DNA of 38,552 bases from Hydrogenophilales bacterium. GTDB lineage: Bacteria; Pseudomonadota; Gammaproteobacteria; Burkholderiales; Thiobacillaceae. The translations under genes and the position numbers were made by a program. Positions 1 through 7,116 of the stretch are shown in pieces. The notes below the pieces were generated by a model. It did no database searches. It was given only the letters and a program-made list of their open reading frames with translations, and was not told the DNA's origin. Every line of letters begins with the position of its first letter. Positions within the stretch are counted from its first letter, which is position 1. Where the stretch lies: contig JAGXGM010000080.1 in the NCBI GenBank assembly GCA_024636675.1, forward strand, positions 1-38,552, given 5' to 3'.

Positions 1-165
1 CAGCACGCCATCGCCGTAGATGCTCTCGCCGCGCTTGGCCACCGCTTTCAGGATGGCGAAGATCAGTTCCTGCTTGCGAAAGCGGTTGGCGTTGTCGATG
101 CCGTTGGTGACGGCAAGTTCAAGAAGTTCGGTGATCGGTTTCTGCTTGAGTTCGGAAAGGTACAT
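1..165 (-). CDS. rho: Transcription termination factor Rho, N-terminal part (cut by window edge)
   Basis: The minus strand encodes 55 in-frame residues starting MYLSELKQKPITELLELA and continuing through NRFRKQELIFAILKA. This is the typical start of the Rho N-terminal helical domain that precedes the RNA-binding cold-shock fold. Rho is the hexameric RNA-dependent ATPase that ends transcription at Rho-dependent sites. Only this short part is in the window, so ATPase motifs cannot be checked. The gene lies downstream of trxA on the same strand, an arrangement common in proteobacteria. No strong ribosome-binding site is seen just upstream of the ATG. The identification rests on N-terminal similarity alone. 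Confidence 0.88.
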   Translation of the reverse strand, partial: MYLSELKQKPITELLELAVTNGIDNANRFRKQELIFAILKAVAKRGESIYGDGVL

Positions 166-286
166 GGACGGGGCCTGAGTAGGCTCGCTTGAAAGAGCCG
201 GGAGGTGAGGGAGGGGTGAAGCCGGATGGTGCTGCGCGCAGGCGGCGCCGGGATGCGCCATCCGGAAGGACTTTAATTTGTATAAG
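166..286 (-). other. trxA-rho intergenic leader with inverted repeats
   Basis: These 121 bases between trxA and rho (both minus strand) hold an 8-bp inverted repeat at 222-229/258-265 with a 28-nt loop. A second 5-bp repeat lies at 182-186/195-199. Neither is followed by a T-run on the minus strand, so neither looks like an intrinsic terminator. The region probably forms the rho mRNA leader. Rho genes are known to autoregulate in this leader in enterobacteria; applying that here is inference. Confidence 0.3.
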
Positions 287-613
287 TTAGATGTTGCTGT
301 CGACGAACGCGGTGAGTTGCGACTTGGACAGGGCGCCGACCTTGGTGGCCTCGACGTTGCCGTTCTTGAAAATCATCAAAGTGGGGATGCCGCGGATGCC
401 GAACTTCGGCGGGGTGGCCTGGTTTTCATCGATGTTGAGCTTGCACACCTTGAGCTTGCCGGCGTATTCCTTGGCCACTTCGTCGAGAATCGGCGAGATC
501 ATCTTGCAGGGGCCGCACCAGTCTGCCCAGTAGTCCACCAGCACCGGCACACCGGCCTGCAGGACTTCCTGTTCGAACGAATCGTCGGATATGTAATGAA
601 CATGCTCGCTCAT
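287..613 (-). CDS. trxA: Thioredoxin (TrxA)
   Basis: A 108-aa thioredoxin, the cytoplasmic protein-disulfide reductase that is recharged by thioredoxin reductase. The active site WCGPCK (Cys33 and Cys36) lies in the context [11 protein letters not shown], and the cis-proline motif GIPTLMIF is present. The length matches canonical thioredoxin. The start at 613 is chosen because an AGGAG sits 8 bases upstream of this ATG. A longer frame to 652 would add 13 residues without a good ribosome-binding site. The gene is divergent from fdxA and upstream of rho on the same strand. Confidence 0.96.
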   Translation of the reverse strand: MSEHVHYISDDSFEQEVLQAGVPVLVDYWADWCGPCKMISPILDEVAKEYAGKLKVCKLNIDENQATPPKFGIRGIPTLMIFKNGNVEATKVGALSKSQLTAFVDSNI

Positions 614-652
614 TGGTGAGGCTCCTATTTGATTATGCGGTTGGCCGGACAC

Positions 653-771
653 GGCCAGGATGGTTTGGGAAGGCGGTAATGCTGGAAAATTTGGTTTTGT
701 GCCGATATGCTACATCAAAATTGCCGCCTGCAAGCATCCGGGCATTTCACAAACCATCAAGGTAATCAAGA
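653..771. other. Divergent trxA/fdxA intergenic region
   Basis: These 119 bases must hold the promoters for trxA (minus) and fdxA (plus). The right half is AT-richer (AAAATTTGGTTTTGTG, TATGCTACATCAAAATT). A TATGCT could be a -10 for fdxA, but no good -35 stands at the proper distance, so no promoter is assigned. Confidence 0.25.
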
Positions 772-1095
772 ATGACTTATGTTGTAGCCGACGCCTGCAT
801 CAAGTGCAAATACACCGATTGTGTCGATGTCTGTCCGGTGGACTGTTTCCACGAGGGGCCCAATTTCCTCGTCATCGACCCGGAAGAGTGCATTGACTGC
901 ACCCTGTGCGTGGCTGAATGTCCGGTCGAGGCCATTTTTGCCGAAGATGACGTGCCGGACGACCAGCGCGCCTACATCGCGCTCAATGCCGAGCTCGCCA
1001 AGGAGTGGAAGGTCATCATCGAGAGCAAGGACGCGCTGCCCGACGCCGACGAGTGGGCCCAGGTCAAGGACAAGCTGCAATACCTGGAGCGCTGA
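772..1095 (+). CDS. fdxA: 7Fe ferredoxin FdxA ([3Fe-4S][4Fe-4S])
   Basis: A 107-aa bacterial ferredoxin, a small soluble electron carrier. The first cluster region holds Cys9, Cys12, Cys17, Cys21 and Cys25. The second is [12 protein letters not shown] with Cys40, Cys43, Cys46 and Cys50. This spacing is typical of the Azotobacter-type seven-iron ferredoxins with one 3Fe-4S and one 4Fe-4S cluster. The acidic C-terminal extension of about 50 residues also fits that family. An AAGG lies a few bases before the ATG. The next gene starts 5 bases after the stop, so read-through transcription is likely. The redox partner cannot be told from the sequence. Confidence 0.95.
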   Translation: MTYVVADACIKCKYTDCVDVCPVDCFHEGPNFLVIDPEECIDCTLCVAECPVEAIFAEDDVPDDQRAYIALNAELAKEWKVIIESKDALPDADEWAQVKDKLQYLER

Positions 1096-1100
1096 ACCGC

Positions 1101-3782
1101 TTGAACATCTCCGGCGACGGCGCACTGCCGCACGCCGTCGCCCGCCACCTGCTCGATCAATACGCCGACCGCCTGCCCGACCTGTCCGGGCTGACCGTGC
1201 TCGTCCCCAACCACCGTGCCGGGCAGGATTTCGCCCGTGCGCTGGCGCAGGCCGCCGGCCACCGGATACTGATCCCGCCGACCATCACCCCGCTGAAGGC
1301 GTGGGCCGACGGCGTGACCGTGGACCGCGCCGAGCCGCAGGCACGACGCCTGGCGCGCCTGCATGGCGTGCTGCGGCGCGTCGACTGGCTGGGCGCGGTC
1401 GACCGCTGGGCGCTCGCCGGCGAACTGCTGGCACTGGCCGACGAACTGTCCGCCGCGCGGCTGGGCGGCGAGATCGGCTCGCGCATCCGCGCGCTGCACG
1501 CCGGCAGCCTCGATCGTGAAACGGCCCTGATCGCGGCGGTGTGGCAGGCGCTCAACAGCGACGGCCACGACCCGCAGGCGCGCTATGCGCGCGCGCTCGA
1601 CGCGCTGGCCGAACGAATCGGGGCAGCGCCGCAGCCCATCTACGGCTACGCGCTGGGCACGCTCACCGCCGTCGAGCAGCAGTTTCTCGCCCGTTGCGCC
1701 GAGGCCGCCCCGCTCACGCTGTTCGAGCCGGACACCGACGGCGCCGCGGCGTTCACCCTGCATCAGGCCTGGCAGCTGACCGATCCGCCGCTGCGCGACC
1801 GCGCCGCGGCGCTGGCGCAGCGCATTCCCGCCTCGCCGCTGGGAGCCTGCCTCACGCTCGCACCGGCGCCGCATCTGGAAGCCGAAGCGCGCGCCGTCGC
1901 CACCTGGGTGGCCGGCCAGCTGCACGCCGGCCGGCGCGACCTCGCGCTGATCGCGCTCGACCGCGAAACCGCGCGCCGGGTACGCGCGCTGCTCGAACGC
2001 ATGGACGTGCTGGTGGCCGACGAAACCGGCTGGACGCTGTCGACCACCGCCGCCGCCGCGGTCATCGACCGTTGGCTGGAATGCGTGGCGAGCGACTTTC
2101 CGCACGTCGAACTGCTCGACCTCCTGAAATCGCCCTTCGTGCTGGGCGATCCCGCCGCACGCCAGGATCAGGTGCTGAAGTTCGAGCTGGCGCTGCGCCG
2201 GCATGGCGTGTCGCAGGGCATGGCCGATATCCGGCGGCTGGCGCAGCGCGAATTCGGCGCACTGCCCGCCTGGCTGGCCGCGCTGTTCGACGCCCGCCAG
2301 GGGTTCGAACAGCGTCGCGCCCCGCTCGCGGTGTGGCTGACCCGGCTGATCGACAGCCTCGACACGCTGGACGCGCTGGCGCCGCTCAGGGCCGACGCCG
2401 CCGGCGCCAGCGTGGTCGACACCCTCGACACCCTGCGCCGCGATCTGGCGGACGACGGCGAAAAATACGGCTTCAATGAGTGGCGACGCTGGCTCAATCT
2501 GGCGCTGGAATCAGCGATCTTCATCGACGCCAGCGTCGTCAGCCCCCTGGTGCTGACTTCGCTGCCCGCCGCGCGCGGGCGCCTGTTCGACGCCGTGGCG
2601 GTAATCGGCGCCGATGCCCGCCATCTGCCCGCGCGCCCCGCGCCCGGCCTGTTCTCGCAGGCCACCCGTGCGCAACTGGGCCTGTCGACCGCAAGCGATG
2701 AAGCCGAGGCGGCCACCGCCGACCTGATGCAGCTGCTGATCCAGGGGCCCGCGCTCATCAGCTGGCAGGCCTGGAACAACGACGAGCCCAATCCCGCCTC
2801 GCCGCTGGTGCTGCGGCTGCAGGCGCTGCACCGGGCCGCGTGGGGCACCGATCTGCCCGAACAAACGATCGGCGCGCCGCCCACGCAGGTGAGCCCGCTG
2901 CCCGCCGCCTGCGTGCAGCCCGCGCCGACGGTCACGGCCGCGCAGCTGCCACGCCACTACTCGCCCACCGCCTACCAGACCCTGCTCGACTGCCCCTACC
3001 GGTTCTTCGCGCGCAGCGTGCTCGGCATCCGCGAACTCGACGAGGCCGACGAAGCGCTCGACAAGAGCGACTACGGCAACGCCCTGCACCGCATCCTCAA
3101 GGCCTTTCACGACAGCGCTCCCCCGCTTGAACGCGACGCCGCGCTGGCGCAGTTGAATGCACGTTCCGCTGACGAATTCGCCGCGCTGCCCGCGTACACC
3201 GCCGCCGCCTGGGCGAGCCAGTGGGACAGCATCCAGCCCGCCTACATCGACGCCTGGCTGACGCATGCCGCCGAAGGCTGGCGCTACGAATCCGGCGAAA
3301 CCGATTTCGCGGTGCCGCACACCATTGAAGGCCTGGGCGAAATCACCCTGCACGGCCGCGTCGACCGCGTCGATGCAAAAGGCGACGCCCGCTACGTGAT
3401 CGACTACAAGACCAGCGCCGCGCAGAACCTGAAGAAAAAACTCAAGGCGCCCGACGAAGCCGTGCAGCTGCCCTTCTACGCCTGGCTGACGGACGCCGCC
3501 GCCGCCTACCTGCCGATCAACGAAGCGCCTGTCGCCGCACTCGAACTCGATGGCGAAACCGACGTCGCCGCCATCAGCCTGCGCCTGACCGAACTGCTTG
3601 AAGCCATCGCCCAGCACGCCGCGCTGCCCGCCCATGGCGTCGACGGCGTCTGTAAATACTGCGAAGGGCGCGGGTTGTGCCGCAAGGGGATGTGGAGCGA
3701 AGCGGATGACGCCCCGCTGGATGCCATTCCGATTGACGAAGATACTGACGAATGGGAGTGGGACGACGACCCTCACGCTTGA
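1101..3782 (+). CDS. AddB-like PD-(D/E)XK nuclease with Fe-S cluster motif
   Basis: An 893-aa protein of the betaproteobacterial 'probable DNA repair protein'/RecB-nuclease family, expected to work with the AddA-like helicase at 7117 in double-strand-end resection. The C-terminal nuclease has Asp755 and IDYKT (Asp768, Lys770). Cys631 (in DCPYRFFARSVLG) together with C-x2-C-x5-C (Cys851, Cys854, Cys860) reproduces the AddB arrangement, in which four cysteines bracketing the nuclease hold a 4Fe-4S cluster. The N-terminal region (LVPNHRAGQDF) looks like an AddB-type degenerate helicase without a Walker A. The start is taken as TTG 1101, behind a GGAG inside the fdxA end. The frame is open further upstream to 1005, but that part overlaps fdxA and looks non-coding. 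The start is the least certain part. Confidence 0.88.
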   Translation: MNISGDGALPHAVARHLLDQYADRLPDLSGLTVLVPNHRAGQDFARALAQAAGHRILIPPTITPLKAWADGVTVDRAEPQARRLARLHGVLRRVDWLGAVDRWALAGELLALADELSAARLGGEIGSRIRALHAGSLDRETALIAAVWQALNSDGHDPQARYARALDALAERIGAAPQPIYGYALGTLTAVEQQFLARCAEAAPLTLFEPDTDGAAAFTLHQAWQLTDPPLRDRAAALAQRIPASPLGACLTLAPAPHLEAEARAVATWVAGQLHAGRRDLALIALDRETARRVRALLERMDVLVADETGWTLSTTAAAAVIDRWLECVASDFPHVELLDLLKSPFVLGDPAARQDQVLKFELALRRHGVSQGMADIRRLAQREFGALPAWLAALFDARQGFEQRRAPLAVWLTRLIDSLDTLDALAPLRADAAGASVVDTLDTLRRDLADDGEKYGFNEWRRWLNLALESAIFIDASVVSPLVLTSLPAARGRLFDAVAVIGADARHLPARPAPGLFSQATRAQLGLSTASDEAEAATADLMQLLIQGPALISWQAWNNDEPNPASPLVLRLQALHRAAWGTDLPEQTIGAPPTQVSPLPAACVQPAPTVTAAQLPRHYSPTAYQTLLDCPYRFFARSVLGIRELDEADEALDKSDYGNALHRILKAFHDSAPPLERDAALAQLNARSADEFAALPAYTAAAWASQWDSIQPAYIDAWLTHAAEGWRYESGETDFAVPHTIEGLGEITLHGRVDRVDAKGDARYVIDYKTSAAQNLKKKLKAPDEAVQLPFYAWLTDAAAAYLPINEAPVAALELDGETDVAAISLRLTELLEAIAQHAALPAHGVDGVCKYCEGRGLCRKGMWSEADDAPLDAIPIDEDTDEWEWDDDPHA

Positions 3783-3807
3783 AAAATACAAAAACAGGGC
3801 GTATTGT
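3779..3807 (+). promoter_or_regulatory. Candidate sigma-70 promoter of the restriction-modification cassette
   Basis: TTGAAA (3779-3784) and TATTGT (3802-3807) are separated by exactly 17 bases. The elements match the sigma-70 consensus at 5/6 and 4/6 positions. The -35 overlaps the stop codon of the AddB-like gene, and the predicted transcription start lies about 20 bases before the methyltransferase ATG at 3834. This would give the cassette its own promoter. Confidence 0.5.
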
Positions 3808-3833
3808 CCGCAAAAATTCCCAGAGGACAGCCC

Positions 3834-5126
3834 ATGCCCGCCCCGACCCCCATCACTACAGTACTCACCACGGGCGGCGATGATGCCGTTCTGGCCTATC
3901 TAAAAGCCGCCCGCGAGCACCATTCACAAACCAAAATCGCCCAGCACCTGAAGGTAGACGCCCGCACCATCCGGCGTTGGGAAACCCGTCAGTCCGTGCC
4001 GCCCGCCTACGTTGTCCACGCCCTGCAACAGCTTCTACCGCTCGATCCGCCGTTTGAGGGTGAGGCCGCGTTCAGCTTCATCGACCTGTTTGCCGGTATC
4101 GGCGGCATCCGCCGCGCCTTCGAGACCATAGGCGGGCGCTGTGTCTTCACCAGCGAATGGGACAGTTACGCGCAGAAAACCTACGCAGAGAATTTCCGGG
4201 ACGGCCACGCCATCAATGGCGACATCACACAGGTTCAGGCCGCCGACATTCCCGACCATGACGTGCTGCTGGCCGGATTCCCCTGCCAGCCATTTTCCAT
4301 CGCCGGGGTATCGAAGAAGAACGCATTGGGCAAAGCCCACGGCTTTGCCTGCGAAACGCAGGGCACCCTGTTTTTCGACGTCGCCCGTGTCATCGCCGAA
4401 AAGCGCCCACGCGCCTTTTTGCTGGAAAACGTCAAGAACCTGACCTCGCATGACAAAGGCCGCACTTTCGCCGTCATCAAGCGCACCCTCAGCGAAGAAC
4501 TTGGCTACCACATCCACACCCGCGTCATCGACGGTGCGCATTTCGTCCCCCAGCACCGTGAGCGCATCCTCATCGTCGGCTTTCGCGAACCCGTCGCGTT
4601 CGACTTTGGCGCACTGCCCATGCCGCCCAAGGGAAAGCACACGCTGAAGGAAATACTGCACCGCACCGACGGCTCTGAGCCGCAACTGCCGTGGGACGAA
4701 GACCGCTTCTTCGACCACGCCAACAATAAGGCGCAGGACAAGTACACCCTCACCGACAACCTCTGGCGCTATCTGCAAAACTACGCTGAAAAACACCGTC
4801 TGAAAGGCAACGGCTTCGGCTTTGGCCTCGTCACGCCCGACAGCGTGACCCGAACCCTGTCAGCCCGCTATTACAAGGACGGCTCGGAGATACTGATCGA
4901 TCAGGGCAAGCGCAAAAACCCTCGTCGGCTCACACCGAGAGAGTGCGCAAGGCTGATGGGTTTCCCCGATACATTCAGGATTCCAGTGTCGGACACGCGG
5001 GCTTACAAACAGTTTGGCAATTCCGTTGTTGTTGATGTCATGGCTTACGTTGCCCGGTTGATGCAGCCCTATCTGGAAGCTGATATCCTGGAACCTGAGC
5101 TACCCCTTCGTTTTGCCACAGCCTGA
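3834..5126 (+). CDS. dcm: Dcm/M.EcoRII-type DNA cytosine-5 methyltransferase
   Basis: A 430-aa C5-cytosine methyltransferase with the motifs in order: [30 protein letters not shown] (catalytic Cys151), [41 protein letters not shown] and [11 protein letters not shown]. Stretches outside the general motifs, such as [15 protein letters not shown] and [16 protein letters not shown], closely resemble E. coli Dcm from memory, so the target is probably CCWGG. Residues 25-60 form a likely helix-turn-helix ([18 protein letters not shown]) before the catalytic core. In M.EcoRII the N-terminal region is known to repress its own promoter, and the same is inferred here. The start is ATG 3834, behind AGAGGA. 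The cassette is less GC-rich than its flanks, which suggests transfer. Confidence 0.95.
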   Translation: MPAPTPITTVLTTGGDDAVLAYLKAAREHHSQTKIAQHLKVDARTIRRWETRQSVPPAYVVHALQQLLPLDPPFEGEAAFSFIDLFAGIGGIRRAFETIGGRCVFTSEWDSYAQKTYAENFRDGHAINGDITQVQAADIPDHDVLLAGFPCQPFSIAGVSKKNALGKAHGFACETQGTLFFDVARVIAEKRPRAFLLENVKNLTSHDKGRTFAVIKRTLSEELGYHIHTRVIDGAHFVPQHRERILIVGFREPVAFDFGALPMPPKGKHTLKEILHRTDGSEPQLPWDEDRFFDHANNKAQDKYTLTDNLWRYLQNYAEKHRLKGNGFGFGLVTPDSVTRTLSARYYKDGSEILIDQGKRKNPRRLTPRECARLMGFPDTFRIPVSDTRAYKQFGNSVVVDVMAYVARLMQPYLEADILEPELPLRFATA

Positions 5127-5136
5127 GGAGATGACC

Positions 5137-5418
5137 ATGTACACACAATCACGCATCCCAAAACTGCACGACACCACTTTTGATAACGCTTTGTTGTGGT
5201 TCTCTGAGTTGCACTGCAACGGCCTGCTTTTTCATCCTGAAGATGATCCCGCTGAAATCATTAGATTCGCTGACGACGAACGCATGTTCTCGGACGCTGA
5301 AGTTCAGGAACTGCGTTTCCTGCTGGACGAACTGGATGAAAATTTGGGGCACGAGCGGATGATAGAAGCTGCTTACCCGATCTTTATGAATGCTTTTGGG
5401 CTCCAGCTGGATGCTTGA
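5137..5418 (+). CDS. Unknown 93-aa acidic protein inside the R-M operon
   Basis: I do not recognise this protein. It is small, acidic and soluble, with no membrane segment or signal peptide. Residues about 30-75 are rich in Asp and Glu (HPEDDPAEIIRFADDERMFS, then LLDELDEN) and look helical. ATG 5137 is chosen because GAGGAG ends 6 bases upstream; ATG 5131 directly abuts that site. It lies 10 bases after the methyltransferase stop and overlaps the vsr start by one base (TGATG), so it is translated as part of the operon. An accessory or controller role, or a DNA-mimic inhibitor, are possible guesses. There is no recognisable helix-turn-helix of a C protein. Confidence 0.75.
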   Translation: MYTQSRIPKLHDTTFDNALLWFSELHCNGLLFHPEDDPAEIIRFADDERMFSDAEVQELRFLLDELDENLGHERMIEAAYPIFMNAFGLQLDA

Positions 5419-5864
5419 TGGCTGACGTTGTTGATCCGGCCACGCGCAGCCGGATGATGTCTGGTATTCGGGCGCGCAACACCAAACCGGAAATATTGAT
5501 ACGCAGCTTGTTGCATCGACAGGGTTTCCGGTTTCGTCTGCATGTCCGCAATCTTCCCGGCAAACCCGATATGGTGTTTCCGCGTTACCGTGCTGTAATT
5601 TTCGTTCACGGCTGTTTCTGGCACGGGCACGATTGCCCGCTGTTCAAGTGGCCGGGCACGCGCCCAGAGTTCTGGCGCGAAAAAATTTCCCGTAACCAGA
5701 ATAACGATCGCCGAACACGCACAGCACTCATTACTGCAGGCTGGCGTGTAGGCATTGTCTGGGAATGCGCCATTCGTGGCGCAGGTAAGGATTTGGAAGG
5801 TGTCACACAACGACTGGCCGACTGGCTACAAAGCGATGTGCCATTTATGGAGGAGCGTGGATGA
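5418..5864 (+). CDS. vsr: Very short patch repair (Vsr) mismatch endonuclease
   Basis: A 148-aa protein that nicks 5' to the T of T:G mismatches made by deamination of 5-methylcytosine in Dcm sites, starting very-short-patch repair. The key residues fall at the positions known for E. coli Vsr: Asp51 in GKPDMVF, His64 and His69 in VHGCFWHGH, and zinc ligands Cys66, His71, Cys73 and Cys117. The N-terminus DPATRSRMMSGIRARNTKPE is also typical. The ATG at 5418 shares one base with the preceding stop, and its own stop overlaps the endonuclease start by ATGA, so translation is coupled. Its presence next to a Dcm-type enzyme supports CCWGG as the methylated site. Confidence 0.97.
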   Translation: MADVVDPATRSRMMSGIRARNTKPEILIRSLLHRQGFRFRLHVRNLPGKPDMVFPRYRAVIFVHGCFWHGHDCPLFKWPGTRPEFWREKISRNQNNDRRTRTALITAGWRVGIVWECAIRGAGKDLEGVTQRLADWLQSDVPFMEERG

Positions 5865-7099
5865 AAAAGGGGTATCTGTCGGAATATTTTGAAGGGATAG
5901 CGGCCAAACGCCTTAGTGCAGTTGAGGCGGATAGAACACGCTCTAATCAGCATGAATACCAAGCCACCAGAAGCATGTTGACGTTCATGGGCAAGCCGAC
6001 CGAATCTACGCGCATACCCACCCGCTTCATTTACCTGACCGATGTTGACGCAGAACCCATTGTTGAGAACGCCTTCCTGACGCTCTACGACAGCCGAAAA
6101 GACCAGCCGCACCGGTCGGCCGAATACCGTTTTTATTTTCCAACCACTGCTGTTTCCCTGAATGCTGCCGAAGGTGATCTGCTCGTGATTGCCAAGCGCC
6201 CCGATGGCGATCTTTTGGTTGTCATCGCTGAAAACGGTTCCAGTGTTTCAGCGCAGATCGAATGGCTGTTTGGCTTAACGGACCTAGCTCACGCCGGTTT
6301 TTCGGTCAAGTCCGAGCTGGAAACCGAACAGGATCGTATTGCGTTTGCTTCGCGGTTCATCCTTGAAAACATTGGCGTTGTGGTGGAGGTTTCGACTGAA
6401 GCCTACCTTGATGCGATGCTGGAAAAGTTCAAAGGCGAATTTCCAACAACACGCGTGTTTTCCGCCTATGCCCGCTCCACCCTGAAAGACCTCAACCCGG
6501 TGGAAGACCAAGACTTGGTATTAATGGCATGGATGGAGCAGGAAGAAATCTTGTTTCGCACACTCGAACGCCATCTGATCGCCGACCGCCTTTCCACAGG
6601 TTTTGGTGGCGACGTGGATGCAGGTGTGGATGTAGATGGTTTTTTGTCATTTTCCTTATCCGTGCAAAACCGACGCAAGGTCAGGGTGGGGCTTGCGCTC
6701 GAAAACCATCTCGAACTGCTGTTTGCTGAGTGCGGCATCCAATATAAACGCACCGCTGTAACGGAAAACAAGGCCAAACCGGATTTCATTTTCCCCAGTG
6801 TCGCTGCATACCATGACCCCACCTTTGATGCTCTGCGCCTGACTATGCTCGGCGTGAAGTCCACCTGTAAAGACCGCTGGCGGCAGGTGCTTGCGGAGGC
6901 TGATCGCATCGAATACAAACACCTGCTCACACTCGAGACATCAATCAGCAAACACCAGACTGACGAGATGCAAGCAAAAAATCTGCAACTCGTTTTGCCG
7001 CGTGGTCTGCACGAGACCTACACGCCTGAGCAACAGACGTGGCTTATGGACATTTCTTCATTTACGGCTCTGGTTCGAGAACGGCAGGAAGCCACCTGA
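5861..7099 (+). CDS. EcoRII-type type II restriction endonuclease
   Basis: A 412-aa protein close in length to EcoRII (about 400 aa). The C-terminal half carries an EcoRII-C-like nuclease domain, with KPDFIFP (Asp308) followed by GVKSTCKDRWRQVL (Lys333, Lys337, Arg339) and then HLLTLETSISKHQTDEM. The N-terminal 150 or so residues contain EYRFYFPTT and would correspond to the DNA-binding effector domain that makes EcoRII need two sites. It starts inside the vsr stop (ATGA). With the M.EcoRII-like methyltransferase it forms a complete restriction pair, probably for CCWGG. The family call is from motif memory; the specificity is inferred from the partner. No frameshift is seen, so it could be active. 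Confidence 0.88.
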   Translation: MKKGYLSEYFEGIAAKRLSAVEADRTRSNQHEYQATRSMLTFMGKPTESTRIPTRFIYLTDVDAEPIVENAFLTLYDSRKDQPHRSAEYRFYFPTTAVSLNAAEGDLLVIAKRPDGDLLVVIAENGSSVSAQIEWLFGLTDLAHAGFSVKSELETEQDRIAFASRFILENIGVVVEVSTEAYLDAMLEKFKGEFPTTRVFSAYARSTLKDLNPVEDQDLVLMAWMEQEEILFRTLERHLIADRLSTGFGGDVDAGVDVDGFLSFSLSVQNRRKVRVGLALENHLELLFAECGIQYKRTAVTENKAKPDFIFPSVAAYHDPTFDALRLTMLGVKSTCKDRWRQVLAEADRIEYKHLLTLETSISKHQTDEMQAKNLQLVLPRGLHETYTPEQQTWLMDISSFTALVRERQEAT

Positions 7100-7116
7100 T
7101 ACCTGATCGCCTTTTC

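Noticed and set aside
222-265. Inverted repeat after trxA considered as a terminator
   Set aside because: The loop is 28 bases and there is no T-run on the minus strand, so it was kept only as a leader feature.
972-2204. A 410-codon minus-strand frame opposite the AddB-like gene
   Set aside because: Low-complexity composition, no ribosome-binding site, and the opposite strand encodes a recognisable nuclease.
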